A stretch of 64,000 bases of DNA, taken from contig CAJFSS010000009.1 in the NCBI GenBank assembly GCA_904419745.1, positions 1 to 64,000 of the forward strand, given 5' to 3'. The notes beneath the pieces are model-generated. The model saw nothing but the letters and a program-made list of their open reading frames with translations, was not told the origin of the DNA and made no database searches. Within the stretch, counting starts at the first letter, position 1; each line of letters opens with the position of its first letter. Below, piece after piece: positions 32,981 through 41,636 of the stretch. A program made the translations under genes and the position numbers. This stretch comes from Candidatus Pseudoruminococcus merdavium (GTDB taxonomy: Bacteria; Bacillota; Clostridia; Oscillospirales; Ruminococcaceae).

Positions 32981-33895
32981 TTACAATACCGTATTTTTAA
33001 TCAAATAACCATCTCGTACCCCGCGCTTGGAAACAACAATTTCCTTGGCTGCACAATACTGGGCAATCGCTTTGAGTACGATGAGTCCTGGCATAATGGT
33101 ATGCGTGCGTTCTGGCAAAACCCGGTTGAGAAAATGCACTCCATTCATTTTCATATTACGCAGCGTCGAATTCATGATATCCAATTCTTTTACAGAAAGG
33201 CGGTATCCCTCGATAGGCTCCTGAGAGCCTATCATATTCCTGTGGAGTTTTGCGCATGCGCGGGCAGTCCCTCCCATTGCATAGAGCAGTTTTGTGTCAA
33301 GCTTTTTTGCAACATTTTTCAAAAATGGTACCTGTACAAAGTATTGTTCAAGCGCCAGTTCCATTGCTTGTTGTTCTTCTTGGGTCATCAGGACGCCACT
33401 GACAAAACGGTTGTACATTTTTAGGCACCCAATTGGCAGGCTAGTACTATTTTGAAGCTGTCCTTCTTTAAAGGAGAAAATCTGGGCACTGCCTCCTCCG
33501 ATGTCGCACCCCACTCCTTTTTCTATCTTCTTCGGATAAGTCAGCCCCAAAAAGTCACATTCTGCTTCCTGCTCCCCACTCATCAATTCCACTTCAATTC
33601 CTGTTTTTTCCCGGATACTGGCCAGGACTTCCCCTGCGTTCCCAATATTGCGCAGAGAAGCGGTTGCAAAACAATGCAGCTGTTTACAACGCAGCAATTC
33701 TGAAAGCTTAGCCATTTTTTCCAGCACTTCAAGTAGGCGATCCACTCCTTCTTGAATCAGCATTCCTTTTTCAATAAAACTGATAATACCAAGAAATTCC
33801 TTTTCATTGACCAGTTGAAGATACTGTTTTTTGTGTATTTCATATGCTACAAACCGGACTGTATTTGAACCGAGATCGATCATGCCATAACGCAA
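32981..33895 (-). CDS. ppx: Ppx/GppA exopolyphosphatase
   Basis: The 304-residue protein contains the actin-fold motifs IDLGSNTVRFVAYEI (residues 6-20) and GVGCDIGGGSAQIFSFKEGQ (near residue 140), and AMGGTARACAKLHR. It hydrolyses polyphosphate or pppGpp. At ~304 residues it is the short form without the C-terminal HD domain. It precedes ppk, forming a two-gene polyphosphate operon. Confidence 0.93.
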   Translation of the reverse strand: MRYGMIDLGSNTVRFVAYEIHKKQYLQLVNEKEFLGIISFIEKGMLIQEGVDRLLEVLEKMAKLSELLRCKQLHCFATASLRNIGNAGEVLASIREKTGIEVELMSGEQEAECDFLGLTYPKKIEKGVGCDIGGGSAQIFSFKEGQLQNSTSLPIGCLKMYNRFVSGVLMTQEEQQAMELALEQYFVQVPFLKNVAKKLDTKLLYAMGGTARACAKLHRNMIGSQEPIEGYRLSVKELDIMNSTLRNMKMNGVHFLNRVLPERTHTIMPGLIVLKAIAQYCAAKEIVVSKRGVRDGYLIKNTVL

Positions 33896-34113
33896 TGGTA
33901 ACCCATCCTTTTCTATTCGGAAAGCCTTTCCTTGTAAAGCTTTCCAAAAATTTCAGTAAATGTTATTTTACATAAAAAAACCATTTTTATTATATCGATT
34001 TTTTATAGGAATTGCAAGTAAAGAGTCAGGATAGTTACTGTAAAAGCTCTCTTTTTGCTTTTAAAACGTTGTATTTCGAGGTATAATGGAAAAAAACGCG
34101 GAGGAACTAAAAG

Positions 34114-34722
34114 ATGCCGTATCTTATAAAACAATGCCATACATCAAAAGAAAAAGGAGAATGCTTTTCCATTCGCTGTTATCCCTGGGGAAAGGAATAT
34201 ACCCCCGAAACTACCGGAAGTTTTCTCCTGCTGGAGGGACAGGGCTTTTTACTGCAAATGCAGTGCCTGGAAAATCATCCAACCGCTCATTACTACAAAA
34301 ATTCTGACCCTGTGCACAAGGATAGCTGTATGGAAGCCTTTATTGACTTTTTTCCACAGAGTGGGAAAGGCTACATCAATTTTGAAATCAATGCAAACGG
34401 TGCAATGAAATGCAGTATCGGTACGCAGAGAAATTCGCCTGAGCATCCCCGTTATTATTTCGAGAAAGAGGGAATTTCAGTTCCCCGTCCCCGGGTTTGC
34501 ATCGAAGACGACCGTTGGGAACTCTCCCTGTTGATTCCCCTTTCCTTTTTGAAAACAGCTTATGGTAGAGATGATTTTGCTCCTGGCCAAGTGTTAAGAG
34601 GAAATTTTCATAAATGCGGGGAGGAAACCCCCATTCCCCACTTTGGAACACTTTTCCCTGTTTCTTCCCCTTCTCCGGATTTTCACCGGCCTGAGGATTT
34701 TGGAGAACTGATAATCCGCTAA
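34114..34722 (+). CDS. carbohydrate-binding (CBM9-like) domain protein
   Basis: The 202-residue protein resembles CBM9-like fold proteins found as stand-alone genes in gut Clostridia: FLLLEGQGFLLQMQCLENHP, KDSCMEAFIDFFPQSGKGYI, EINANGAMKCSIGTQRN, WELSLLIPLSFLKTAYG, and LRGNFHKCGEETPIPHFGTL. There is no signal peptide, so it seems cytoplasmic; whether it binds sugar at all is unknown. GGAGG lies 9 nt before the ATG and a TATAAT box is at 34082-34087. Single-gene unit ending in a palindromic terminator. Confidence 0.75.
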   Translation: MPYLIKQCHTSKEKGECFSIRCYPWGKEYTPETTGSFLLLEGQGFLLQMQCLENHPTAHYYKNSDPVHKDSCMEAFIDFFPQSGKGYINFEINANGAMKCSIGTQRNSPEHPRYYFEKEGISVPRPRVCIEDDRWELSLLIPLSFLKTAYGRDDFAPGQVLRGNFHKCGEETPIPHFGTLFPVSSPSPDFHRPEDFGELIIR

Positions 34723-34727
34723 ACGAA

Positions 34728-34761
34728 AATCCCCCTTTCCGGATATCCGGAAAGGGGGATT
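34728..34761. terminator. bidirectional palindromic terminator
   Basis: A perfect 34-nt palindrome (AATCCCCCTTTCCGGAT and its complement) centred on GATATC lies between the CBM9-like gene and the convergent gerC. T-rich sequence follows on the plus strand and TTTCG on the minus strand. Confidence 0.8.
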
Positions 34762-34782
34762 CTATTTCGCCTATTTAAAGAC

Positions 34783-35898
34783 TCAATTTTGCTGATTGTT
34801 TCTACGGATATCTGTAGAAACCTCTACGTTAAGTTCTATTTCGGACAAAAATTTTCCTATTTCCTCTCGAGACAGCGTGGTATTTGAAAATAGCCCCAAA
34901 TAATCCGCGCCCGAAGTCCGAACATAGTGATTGTAAAAATCCAAAACTGCCTGTTCCAGTTGTTTTTCCTGTAGTTGTTCCAATATATCCAGATCCTGTT
35001 CGGAAAGTGGACTGGGTTCTTCGCTGAGTACTTCTGCAACATCGCTCAGGACATGGATTTGGACAGTAAGCTCTGATTTGTCGCCGGAGAGCTTTCTCGA
35101 TACATTGGAACGAACCGGTGTAAGAGTAACCGTCCTTTCTTCATCCAACTTGCATACCAGTGCTCTCCGGGAAACAGATTTCTTACAGAACAGAAATCCC
35201 GTACAGTCCTCCTGAGGAAGGATCTCCCGCAAGTGATAATCCTGTACCAGTGCAAGCCCGCTGAGAGTAATGAGCTCCTTATCCTCTTCCTTTTGAATCT
35301 GTACAGCTGGGAGAACTGTGTCCCCATTTTGTTCAATCAGAGATCTGGTTACAGAGATGAGCTCGCATGAAGAAGTCTGTCCATTTTCCTCTGCGTTTTC
35401 CAACAATTTTTTCAAAGAGGCCGCGGGGAGGATTCCCTGTTCAATCTGTGCTCCCACCACTTCAGACGCTTTGGAATCGGCAATGCATACTAAGACATTG
35501 GCTTTAATATCGTCGTTGCCGCTAAAATATTCCGTCAAATAGGTCACACCCTGGGAAGCGGCCTCTTTTCCGATGACAAGGAGTTTGTTGTGAACATAAA
35601 AAATATCTTTTCCCTGTCTCTGTTCCGCTTTGGAAAGCGCTTCCATCAATGTACTGCCCGTACTGCTGAGGATATAGTTATTCGGTTTGCTGATGTCCAG
35701 CATTGCCTGGCCTCCTCCATTTTCCGGGCTAAAATACTGAATTGTCACCGTATATTCCCCATCTTCCACATCAATTCCGATGGCCTGCACCAGTGCCCGT
35801 TCGCTCAACTCTACGGATTCCACGCATCCACAAAGCCCAATACAGCACAAAAAACCAAACAAAGCAAATAGATAGCGCAACAGATTACTTTGTTTCAT
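34783..35898 (-). CDS. gerC: Ger(x)C-family spore germination lipoprotein
   Basis: The 371-residue product has a lipoprotein signal (LFALFGFLCCIGLCGC, with lipobox LCGC near residue 25) and the Ger(x)C domains: RALVQAIGIDVEDGEYTVTI, GKDIFYVHNKLLVIGKEAAS, and the C-terminal domain with IQIHVLSDV-type segments. GerC is the lipoprotein subunit of germinant receptors in the spore inner membrane. It overlaps gerB by 14 bp. The germinant cannot be predicted. Confidence 0.94.
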   Translation of the reverse strand: MKQSNLLRYLFALFGFLCCIGLCGCVESVELSERALVQAIGIDVEDGEYTVTIQYFSPENGGGQAMLDISKPNNYILSSTGSTLMEALSKAEQRQGKDIFYVHNKLLVIGKEAASQGVTYLTEYFSGNDDIKANVLVCIADSKASEVVGAQIEQGILPAASLKKLLENAEENGQTSSCELISVTRSLIEQNGDTVLPAVQIQKEEDKELITLSGLALVQDYHLREILPQEDCTGFLFCKKSVSRRALVCKLDEERTVTLTPVRSNVSRKLSGDKSELTVQIHVLSDVAEVLSEEPSPLSEQDLDILEQLQEKQLEQAVLDFYNHYVRTSGADYLGLFSNTTLSREEIGKFLSEIELNVEVSTDIRRNNQQN

Positions 35899-36976
35899 CC
35901 CATTTCCTCCTTATCAGCAGAATACTCACCGGGATCACCACTATTAGGAACAGGGTAAAAATTCCTCCTGACATAAAATAACGTAGTCCTGTCAGGAACA
36001 GGGTGTTTCCGGACAGAAAAACCGCAGCCGCGATCAATCCCGCAATTCCAAGGCAAGTGAGAACCTTTTTGGTGGTATTTCGGACTTTGAAATGGGAAAA
36101 GCAAATTCCGGAAAAATAGAGATATATCCCTGCACGCAAATAGGCAAAAAAAGTCCATAGTGCAATGTGAATGGCATCCATTCGATCCAAAAGAGGAGCC
36201 TGTGCCATGGAAGCAAGCGTATAAAAAGGGAACCGCTGATATTGGGCCAATTTCCCCAGAGAAAACCACATCAGCAAAATACACACAATGGAGAATACAA
36301 AGTATAGCACCAGGTACCAGATAAATCCCTTTTTCTTATTTCCTTTGACATAGGGCAACATCAGAACAAACAGAACTGCCTCCATATCGCGGGCAGTCCC
36401 AGACCAAATGCTTTTGATAAAATTCCATACCGCCTGTTGATCAGGTTCGCCTGTGATGGTATGGATTTCAAGATAAGGGACTACTCCCCGGATAATCCAT
36501 ATCAAGGAGGCAAGGAAACAGATCAAAATCAAAAACGCTAACCGTGCAGAAGGTTCGATTCCCCGGGCGGCGCCATACCAGGCGGCAAGAATCATTGAAG
36601 CAGCTAAAAAAAACATACTTGCCTGCGGTAGTATGGTGGAAGAGATAAAAACACTAAACGTAGAAACCGTGTAAAGAGCCACCACAGCTGCAAATACCCC
36701 ATAACACAGTGCAACAATACGGGCATATCCTGGAGAAGCATTTCCAATACATTCAATCACACTCAGACCTGGATCCCGTTTATTGAGTGCCAGCACTGGG
36801 ATGAGCAATATCAAGGTGAGCAACGCGGAACACAGCACACTGATAAGACTCCAAATCCCCTTGGCTTGTCCGGATTGTTCCGGCGTATACGTTAAAAACT
36901 GATAAAACCGACAGAGCAACAACACGCATACCATCTGGAACACGGTAATTTGATTGGTACGCTGGATTCCTCTCAT
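35885..36976 (-). CDS. gerB: GerAB-type spore germination permease
   Basis: The 363-residue protein has ten hydrophobic segments and the amino-acid-permease-like fold of GerAB: QRTNQITVFQMVCVLLLCRF at the start, LSVIECIGNASPGYARIVAL, and VLMLPYVKGNKKKGFIWYLV. GerB subunits carry the germinant-binding site. It overlaps gerA by 4 bp and gerC by 14 bp. Confidence 0.94.
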   Translation of the reverse strand: MRGIQRTNQITVFQMVCVLLLCRFYQFLTYTPEQSGQAKGIWSLISVLCSALLTLILLIPVLALNKRDPGLSVIECIGNASPGYARIVALCYGVFAAVVALYTVSTFSVFISSTILPQASMFFLAASMILAAWYGAARGIEPSARLAFLILICFLASLIWIIRGVVPYLEIHTITGEPDQQAVWNFIKSIWSGTARDMEAVLFVLMLPYVKGNKKKGFIWYLVLYFVFSIVCILLMWFSLGKLAQYQRFPFYTLASMAQAPLLDRMDAIHIALWTFFAYLRAGIYLYFSGICFSHFKVRNTTKKVLTCLGIAGLIAAAVFLSGNTLFLTGLRYFMSGGIFTLFLIVVIPVSILLIRRKWDETK

Positions 36977-38520
36977 TTCCCGCTTTCCCCCTTCATTTCA
37001 GAACCGGGCATATTCTGTACTTTCACACTGTGCCTGGAAAGTGTTTTCCATCCTGCACGTACAAAAACATCCCTCAGTGCAGATCTCCCAAATGGGGTAA
37101 TTGGAGAAGTATAGGGAATATCCATGGGATGTAACGAACAGAGATTGATACACAGGATTGCTGTAAGCAATGAAATTCCATATAGTCCAGAAATTCCGCC
37201 TACAATGATATAGAGAAACCGCAACACAGTAACCGGCTCATAAAGGGATGGGACTACAAAAGAACTCACCGCAGTGAGTGCCACCACCATGACCATTGGG
37301 GATCCAATCAGACCCGCTGTAACGGCAGCATCTCCAATGACCAATGCGCCAACAATACTGACCGCATGCCCAATCCCTCTAGGAAGGCGAAGCCCTGCTT
37401 CACGCATGGCCTCATAAATTAGGTGAATAATAATCGCCTCGGCCATCAGAGGAAATGGCGTAGATTCCTGTGCGGTTGCAATGTTGAAAAGCAGGGCTTC
37501 TGGAAATAATTCCGGATGAAACGTTGCAATCCCTACATATAACCCTGGCAGTAAAATAGAAACTGCAAAAGATATATATTTAAGAATACGAATGAAGGTA
37601 CTGTAATAGGGACGATGAGAATAATCATCCACGCTTTGGAAATTTTCTGCAAATAGATATGGAACAATCAGGGCAAACGGTGTCCCGTCTACCAGGATCC
37701 CGATCCTGCCTTCCAAAATTTTAGCACAGAGAGTATCCGGGCGTTCTGTATTGCCAATTCCAGAAAACACAGAAAGCGGATGATCATCCAAAAAGGGTTC
37801 TAAATAGCCCGATTCCAGAACATATTTTAAATTAATTTTTTTGAGACGGGAACGTACCCGTTCCAAAATTTTAGGTGAAACCGTATCTGTCATATATACC
37901 ATGCAGACATCGGTTTTTGTCTGTGCACCAATATTCATCAATTCAAATTTCAGTTTCGGGGATTTAATTCTTCGGCGTACCATTGTCAAATTGATTCGAA
38001 TTGGTTCCACAAAACCTTCTCTGGAACCGCGGATATTCTGTTCTGCCGACGGCTCGGATATTCCACGAAAATTGAATCCCTGAAGCCCAAGAGCGGTTGC
38101 TTTATCAATGCCGTCAATCAGTACTACCACAAATCCGGACATGATAAACTGAAACAGTTCATCATAGGTGGAAATCTCCTGTTGATCGGCTGCCAAAGCA
38201 GAATCATAGCGTACCCAGTGGAGAAGATCTTCCGGGGTACTTCCCTGTGGAAGTTCCAGTTGCTGAATTGGTTCAAGCAGCATTTCGGACAAGGTCTGTA
38301 AACCAACCATTCCCTCGCACATGACAAGAGCAACCGAAAATCCACTGACTGTTACTGGTTTTATGATAAGATCTGAGGAGTTGGAAAACCGTTCGCGAAT
38401 GGAAACCGTATTTTCCAACAATTGTCTGGAAAACCCTTGCGGAGTTTTAGCTGCTGTATCGTTTTTGGAAAATTGGCTTCCCAAATACCTGCCCTTACCT
38501 TTTATAAAACGGAACATCTG
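36973..38520 (-). CDS. gerA: GerAA-type spore germination protein
   Basis: This is the large A subunit of a germinant receptor: a hydrophilic N-terminal domain (SIRERFSNSSDLIIKPVTV, LIDGIDKATALGLQGFNFRG, SEPSAEQNIRGSREGFVEPI) and a membrane domain (ISFAVSILLPGLYVGIATFH, LRLPRGIGHAVSIVGALVIG, IGSPMVMVVALTAVSSFVVP). I prefer ATG at 38520 (515 residues) because AAAGGAT lies upstream and the N-terminus then resembles the family. An in-frame ATG at 38613 would add 31 residues but has a stop codon directly before it and no nearby ribosome site. First gene of gerA-gerB-gerC. Confidence 0.93.
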   Translation of the reverse strand, partial: QMFRFIKGKGRYLGSQFSKNDTAAKTPQGFSRQLLENTVSIRERFSNSSDLIIKPVTVSGFSVALVMCEGMVGLQTLSEMLLEPIQQLELPQGSTPEDLLHWVRYDSALAADQQEISTYDELFQFIMSGFVVVLIDGIDKATALGLQGFNFRGISEPSAEQNIRGSREGFVEPIRINLTMVRRRIKSPKLKFELMNIGAQTKTDVCMVYMTDTVSPKILERVRSRLKKINLKYVLESGYLEPFLDDHPLSVFSGIGNTERPDTLCAKILEGRIGILVDGTPFALIVPYLFAENFQSVDDYSHRPYYSTFIRILKYISFAVSILLPGLYVGIATFHPELFPEALLFNIATAQESTPFPLMAEAIIIHLIYEAMREAGLRLPRGIGHAVSIVGALVIGDAAVTAGLIGSPMVMVVALTAVSSFVVPSLYEPVTVLRFLYIIVGGISGLYGISLLTAILCINLCSLHPMDIPYTSPITPFGRSALRDVFVRAGWKTLSRHSVKVQNMPGSEMKGESGK

Positions 38521-38672
38521 TGCCACATCCTTTTCCTGAGATGCGCCGGAACGGGGAATATACTCCCAGTACCATAAGCTTTTCTTAGTATAATCCAGGT
38601 TGCTATATTTCATTCAGGAACACAGATGTATAAACTCCTTTTGTCATCCAATACTAGCAGCGGTGATAAATT

Positions 38673-39365
38673 ATGGCAGTTGTAGCAGTTCGGACTTTAT
38701 TTCTCTATCTTTTAATCGTCCTCTCCATCCGTTTTATGGGAAAACGCCAAATTGGTGAATTGCAACCTACGGAATTGGTCGTAACTATTCTTGTTTCCAA
38801 TATTGCTTCTCTTCCCATCGAAGATACCAATATTCCCATTCTTGTTGGCGCGGTTCCTATCCTCATCGTGGTCTGTCTGGAAATCATCTTAACTGCCTGT
38901 TCCCTTGCCAGTAAAAAAATACGCAGTTTTGTTATTGGCAGCCCGAGAATGATTATTCGTGACGGGGTAATTGATCAAAGTGCGATGCGGGCAATGCGCT
39001 TTTCCATCGACGATCTCATGGAAGAATTGCGTTGCCAGGGAGTTTTTGATATCCGCGAAGTGCTTTTTGCCGTTGTGGAAACAAATGGAAAGATAAGTGT
39101 GTATCAAAAATTCCACAGCCGCAATGTAACTCCTTCTATGATGAAATTAAAGGGCAACGACGATCACGGAATTCCGGAAATCATTGTCAGTGATGGAAAA
39201 GCCATTGTGCAAACGCTCAATGGCTTTGGTAAAGATATACGGTGGCTCGAAAAAGTACTACAAAAGGAAGGCTGCACGCTTAAAAGCATCTTTTTGATGA
39301 CATTGGATAAAAAAGGAGAGTATTACATTGTAAAAAAGAATCGACATAAGGAGGTAATCCAATGA
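38673..39365 (+). CDS. DUF421 (YetF-like) membrane protein
   Basis: The 230-residue protein starts with three membrane helices (RTLFLYLLIVLSIRFMGKRQ, ELQPTELVVTILVSNIASLP, ILVGAVPILIVVCLEIILT) followed by two small cytoplasmic YetF domains (VIGSPRMIIRDGVIDQSAMR, IDDLMEELRCQGVFDIREVL, AVVETNGKISVY). Function is unknown; paralogues in spore formers are often in the forespore membrane. It is divergent from gerA and overlaps the DUF4363 gene by 4 bp. Confidence 0.92.
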   Translation: MAVVAVRTLFLYLLIVLSIRFMGKRQIGELQPTELVVTILVSNIASLPIEDTNIPILVGAVPILIVVCLEIILTACSLASKKIRSFVIGSPRMIIRDGVIDQSAMRAMRFSIDDLMEELRCQGVFDIREVLFAVVETNGKISVYQKFHSRNVTPSMMKLKGNDDHGIPEIIVSDGKAIVQTLNGFGKDIRWLEKVLQKEGCTLKSIFLMTLDKKGEYYIVKKNRHKEVIQ

Positions 39366-39742
39366 AGAGGGTCATGATATCCATCGTGATTTTGTTATGC
39401 GTAGTGGGTCTGTGTACGGCAAGCCAGTTCTATTTGAACCATACAAAAGAAAAAGCAGTCTCCATGGTGGAGACTGCTTTTGACAGTGTTAACCGCGGCG
39501 ATTTACGAACTGCGCGTACTCAAATACTTGAATTTACAGAATATTGGGATAGAGAAGAGAAATACCTTACCATTTTTGTACGCCATAATCAAATTGAGGA
39601 ACTCAGCGTAGTTGCCGCTACTATGGAACCTTTGCTCGCATGCGGGAATATTGCAGACTATTATGTGGCAAATGCCCGGGTAATGAAATTATTGGAAATG
39701 ATTATGGAATCAGAGCGTCCAACCCTTTCTACCGTTTTGTAG
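39362..39742 (+). CDS. DUF4363 protein
   Basis: The 126-residue product has an N-terminal membrane anchor or signal (MISIVILLCVVGLCTASQFY) and a helical extracytoplasmic domain (RTARTQILEFTEYWDREEKY, FVRHNQIEELSVVAATMEPL), as in DUF4363 proteins that accompany DUF421 genes in Clostridia. AGGAGG lies at the end of the DUF421 gene. Its stop codon abuts the convergent nrdR stop with no spacer, and codons near residue 30-40 contain the nrdR terminator hairpin. Confidence 0.88.
   Translation: MKRVMISIVILLCVVGLCTASQFYLNHTKEKAVSMVETAFDSVNRGDLRTARTQILEFTEYWDREEKYLTIFVRHNQIEELSVVAATMEPLLACGNIADYYVANARVMKLLEMIMESERPTLSTVL
39444..39481 (-). terminator. intrinsic terminator of nrdR inside the opposing DUF4363 gene
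   Basis: AAAAGCAGTCTCCA (39451-39464) and TGGAGACTGCTTTT (39468-39481) form a perfect 14-bp stem with a TGG loop. On the minus strand it is followed by TTTTTCTTTTG, on the plus strand by GACAGTG, so it is directional for transcripts coming from nrdR, 262 nt past its stop. It lies wholly within the DUF4363 reading frame. Confidence 0.75.
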
Positions 39743-40207
39743 TCAATGCGGTTCTTTATCAGCCAACAGCTTTTTCAATTCTACCAAAAAGGAATTGATA
39801 TCACTGAACTGGCGATAGACGGAAGCAAAACGAACATAGGCGACCTGGTCAATATCCTTTAGCTTTTCCATTGCAAGTTCTCCGATTTTGTGGGAGGGAA
39901 CTTCCCTTTCCAAGGTGTTTTGCAGCATGGATTCAATTTCATCAACGGCTTTATTCAGCATTTCAAAGGTAATAGGGCGTTTTTCACAGGCGCGGAGCAT
40001 CCCATTCAGCAGTTTATTGCGATCAAATGCTTCCCTGGATTTATCCCTTTTAACCACAACCAGAGGCAGCGTTTCTATGATTTCATAGGTTGTAAACCGC
40101 TTACCGCATCCCAGACATTCCCTTCTGCGCCGGATGCGTTCCCCTTCATCTGTTGGCCTTGAATCAATGACCTTGCTTTCATAATACCCACAAAACGGAC
40201 ATTTCAC
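39743..40207 (-). CDS. nrdR: ribonucleotide reductase repressor NrdR
   Basis: The 154-residue protein has an N-terminal zinc ribbon ([16 protein letters not shown] and [15 protein letters not shown]) and an ATP-cone domain ([20 protein letters not shown], residues ~50-140). NrdR represses ribonucleotide reductase genes when dATP is bound. The start is GTG at 40207 with GGAGTG 9 nt upstream. It follows the DUF6514-like gene by 7 bp. Confidence 0.97.
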   Translation of the reverse strand: MKCPFCGYYESKVIDSRPTDEGERIRRRRECLGCGKRFTTYEIIETLPLVVVKRDKSREAFDRNKLLNGMLRACEKRPITFEMLNKAVDEIESMLQNTLEREVPSHKIGELAMEKLKDIDQVAYVRFASVYRQFSDINSFLVELKKLLADKEPH

Positions 40208-40214
40208 AATATCA

Positions 40215-40547
40215 TCACTCCGAATATTTTTTCCCCATCATATCACAAAACTGAGCCTTTTTCAACTCATCATCCCGTATGAATGGCCAGTCAATCAAAT
40301 AATCTTCTACGATATCACGCAATTGGTACAAGGGAGGCTGACCCTCGCGCAGACGCCGACAAAGGCATTCTACCAAACAATATTCATCCGAGATATCTTC
40401 AATTGTCAGAGTCTCCTCTCCAACTTTTGCCAATATCCCAAAAGTTTTATAATGTTCCGTTCCAGAAACAAATTCTGTGGAAATGATATCAAAAGATACC
40501 AAATCTTCTTCATACTTTGTCGGTGCTACACAATCTGGCAAGTGCAT
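40215..40547 (-). CDS. DUF6514-like hypothetical protein
   Basis: The 110-residue acidic protein ([57 protein letters not shown]) resembles short proteins of Clostridia that I recall as DUF6514; the assignment is tentative and function unknown. AAGGAG precedes the ATG with an 11-nt spacer. It is 7 bp upstream of nrdR and likely co-transcribed. The AT-rich 202 bp before it (40548-40749) show nothing I can name. Confidence 0.7.
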   Translation of the reverse strand: MHLPDCVAPTKYEEDLVSFDIISTEFVSGTEHYKTFGILAKVGEETLTIEDISDEYCLVECLCRRLREGQPPLYQLRDIVEDYLIDWPFIRDDELKKAQFCDMMGKKYSE

Positions 40548-40749
40548 TTTCTTTTACTCTCCTTCTTAAGCAGTGTAAGCACATTATAACCTTTTAACAT
40601 CTTGTTGAAAAGCATAATCGTTCGCAGATTTCGACATTCTTCCATATTGTTTTGTAATTATTTATAAAAAAATACATAATTTTTATTAAATAAGAACAAT
40701 TTACTGTCGAAATATTACGATATTTTTACAAAACGCCATCCATTATTTG

Positions 40750-41535
40750 TCAGTTATCTTCCAGTATTTTCCTAATCTTTTGACATGATTCCACAAGATT
40801 TTCCACACCATCAAAATTATCACGATACAATTCAAGGATTACAGAGTGGCAATTCGTTTTATCGAGCATATGGTGGAAAAAATTGTTTAAATCCAAGTTT
40901 CCCATACCCACAGGAAGGCAATCGTTTTGTTCGTTGTGGTCGCTAAAATGAATATGTTCCACTGCCTTCCCTAACTGTTCCATGAATGAAAAAGGTGATA
41001 TTCCACTCCGGATTGCCTGTTTAACATCCAGTACAAAACGGGCGTCCGGCAACGCCTTTGATAAGCGTATAAGAAACCCCAGATCCCTACTTTTGGTACG
41101 AACTACATTTTCATGCAATAGAGTAATCCCTTGTCTCCTCGCTGCTTGAAGCAACAAGTGATAACGTTCAAAATATTCCTCTTCCCTGCGTATAAAATAC
41201 TCTTTTCCTCCATGAAAAATGAAATAGCGGGCACCAAGTTGCCGGGTGCATGCAAAATAATGCTCATACAACTTTAAGCCATCAGAAAATCTTGTAGGGT
41301 AATCTGAGAAGAAAAACATGGATTCCATCTCTGAAGTAAAGGGATGTACAGAAAGGATTTTAGCCTGATAACGTTGCTGAATTTCCTGTAAAGCATGAAG
41401 ATAATCTGGTTCAAATTCTGAAAAAGTATTGAGAAATACTTCAAAATTACGGATTCCATGCCTACATAAAGATTCAAAGCTCACTGCTGTCTCCTGTGGA
41501 TATAAACATGCTGTTGATACTCCCACTGCTACCAT
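40750..41535 (-). CDS. sugar phosphate isomerase/epimerase-like TIM-barrel protein
   Basis: The 261-residue protein has the AP-endonuclease-2-like xylose isomerase fold: VAVGVSTACLYPQETAVSFE, NFEVFLNTFSEFEPDYLHAL, ARYFIFHGGKEYF, LLHENVVRTKSRDLGFLIRL, VEHIHFSDHNEQNDCLPVGM, and VILELYRD. Metal-binding His, Glu and Asp of this fold seem kept (HEN, FSDHN, LEL). Substrate unknown. The start at 41535 follows AAAGGAGG; the longer reading to 41607 enters the terminator behind secF. Confidence 0.88.
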   Translation of the reverse strand: MVAVGVSTACLYPQETAVSFESLCRHGIRNFEVFLNTFSEFEPDYLHALQEIQQRYQAKILSVHPFTSEMESMFFFSDYPTRFSDGLKLYEHYFACTRQLGARYFIFHGGKEYFIRREEEYFERYHLLLQAARRQGITLLHENVVRTKSRDLGFLIRLSKALPDARFVLDVKQAIRSGISPFSFMEQLGKAVEHIHFSDHNEQNDCLPVGMGNLDLNNFFHHMLDKTNCHSVILELYRDNFDGVENLVESCQKIRKILEDN

Positions 41536-41586
41536 ATTACCGCCTCCTTTTTGCCTTATTATAAAAGAGAGAGAAAAGAAAGAAAA

Positions 41587-41625
41587 GGAGATATGCGCAG
41601 GATTCACGCATATCTCCTTTTTTTG
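41587..41625. terminator. terminator of secDF, active on both strands
   Basis: AGGAGATATGCG and CGCATATCTCCT form a 12-bp stem, with a T-run on the plus strand and TTTTCTTTCTTTTC on the minus strand. It lies 12 bp past the secF stop. Confidence 0.78.
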
Positions 41626-41636
41626 TTACAAATTGT

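Noticed and set aside
39451-39481. Terminator for the plus-strand DUF421/DUF4363 transcript
   Set aside because: On the plus strand the stem is followed by GACAGTG with no T-tract, so the signal is directional for the minus strand only.
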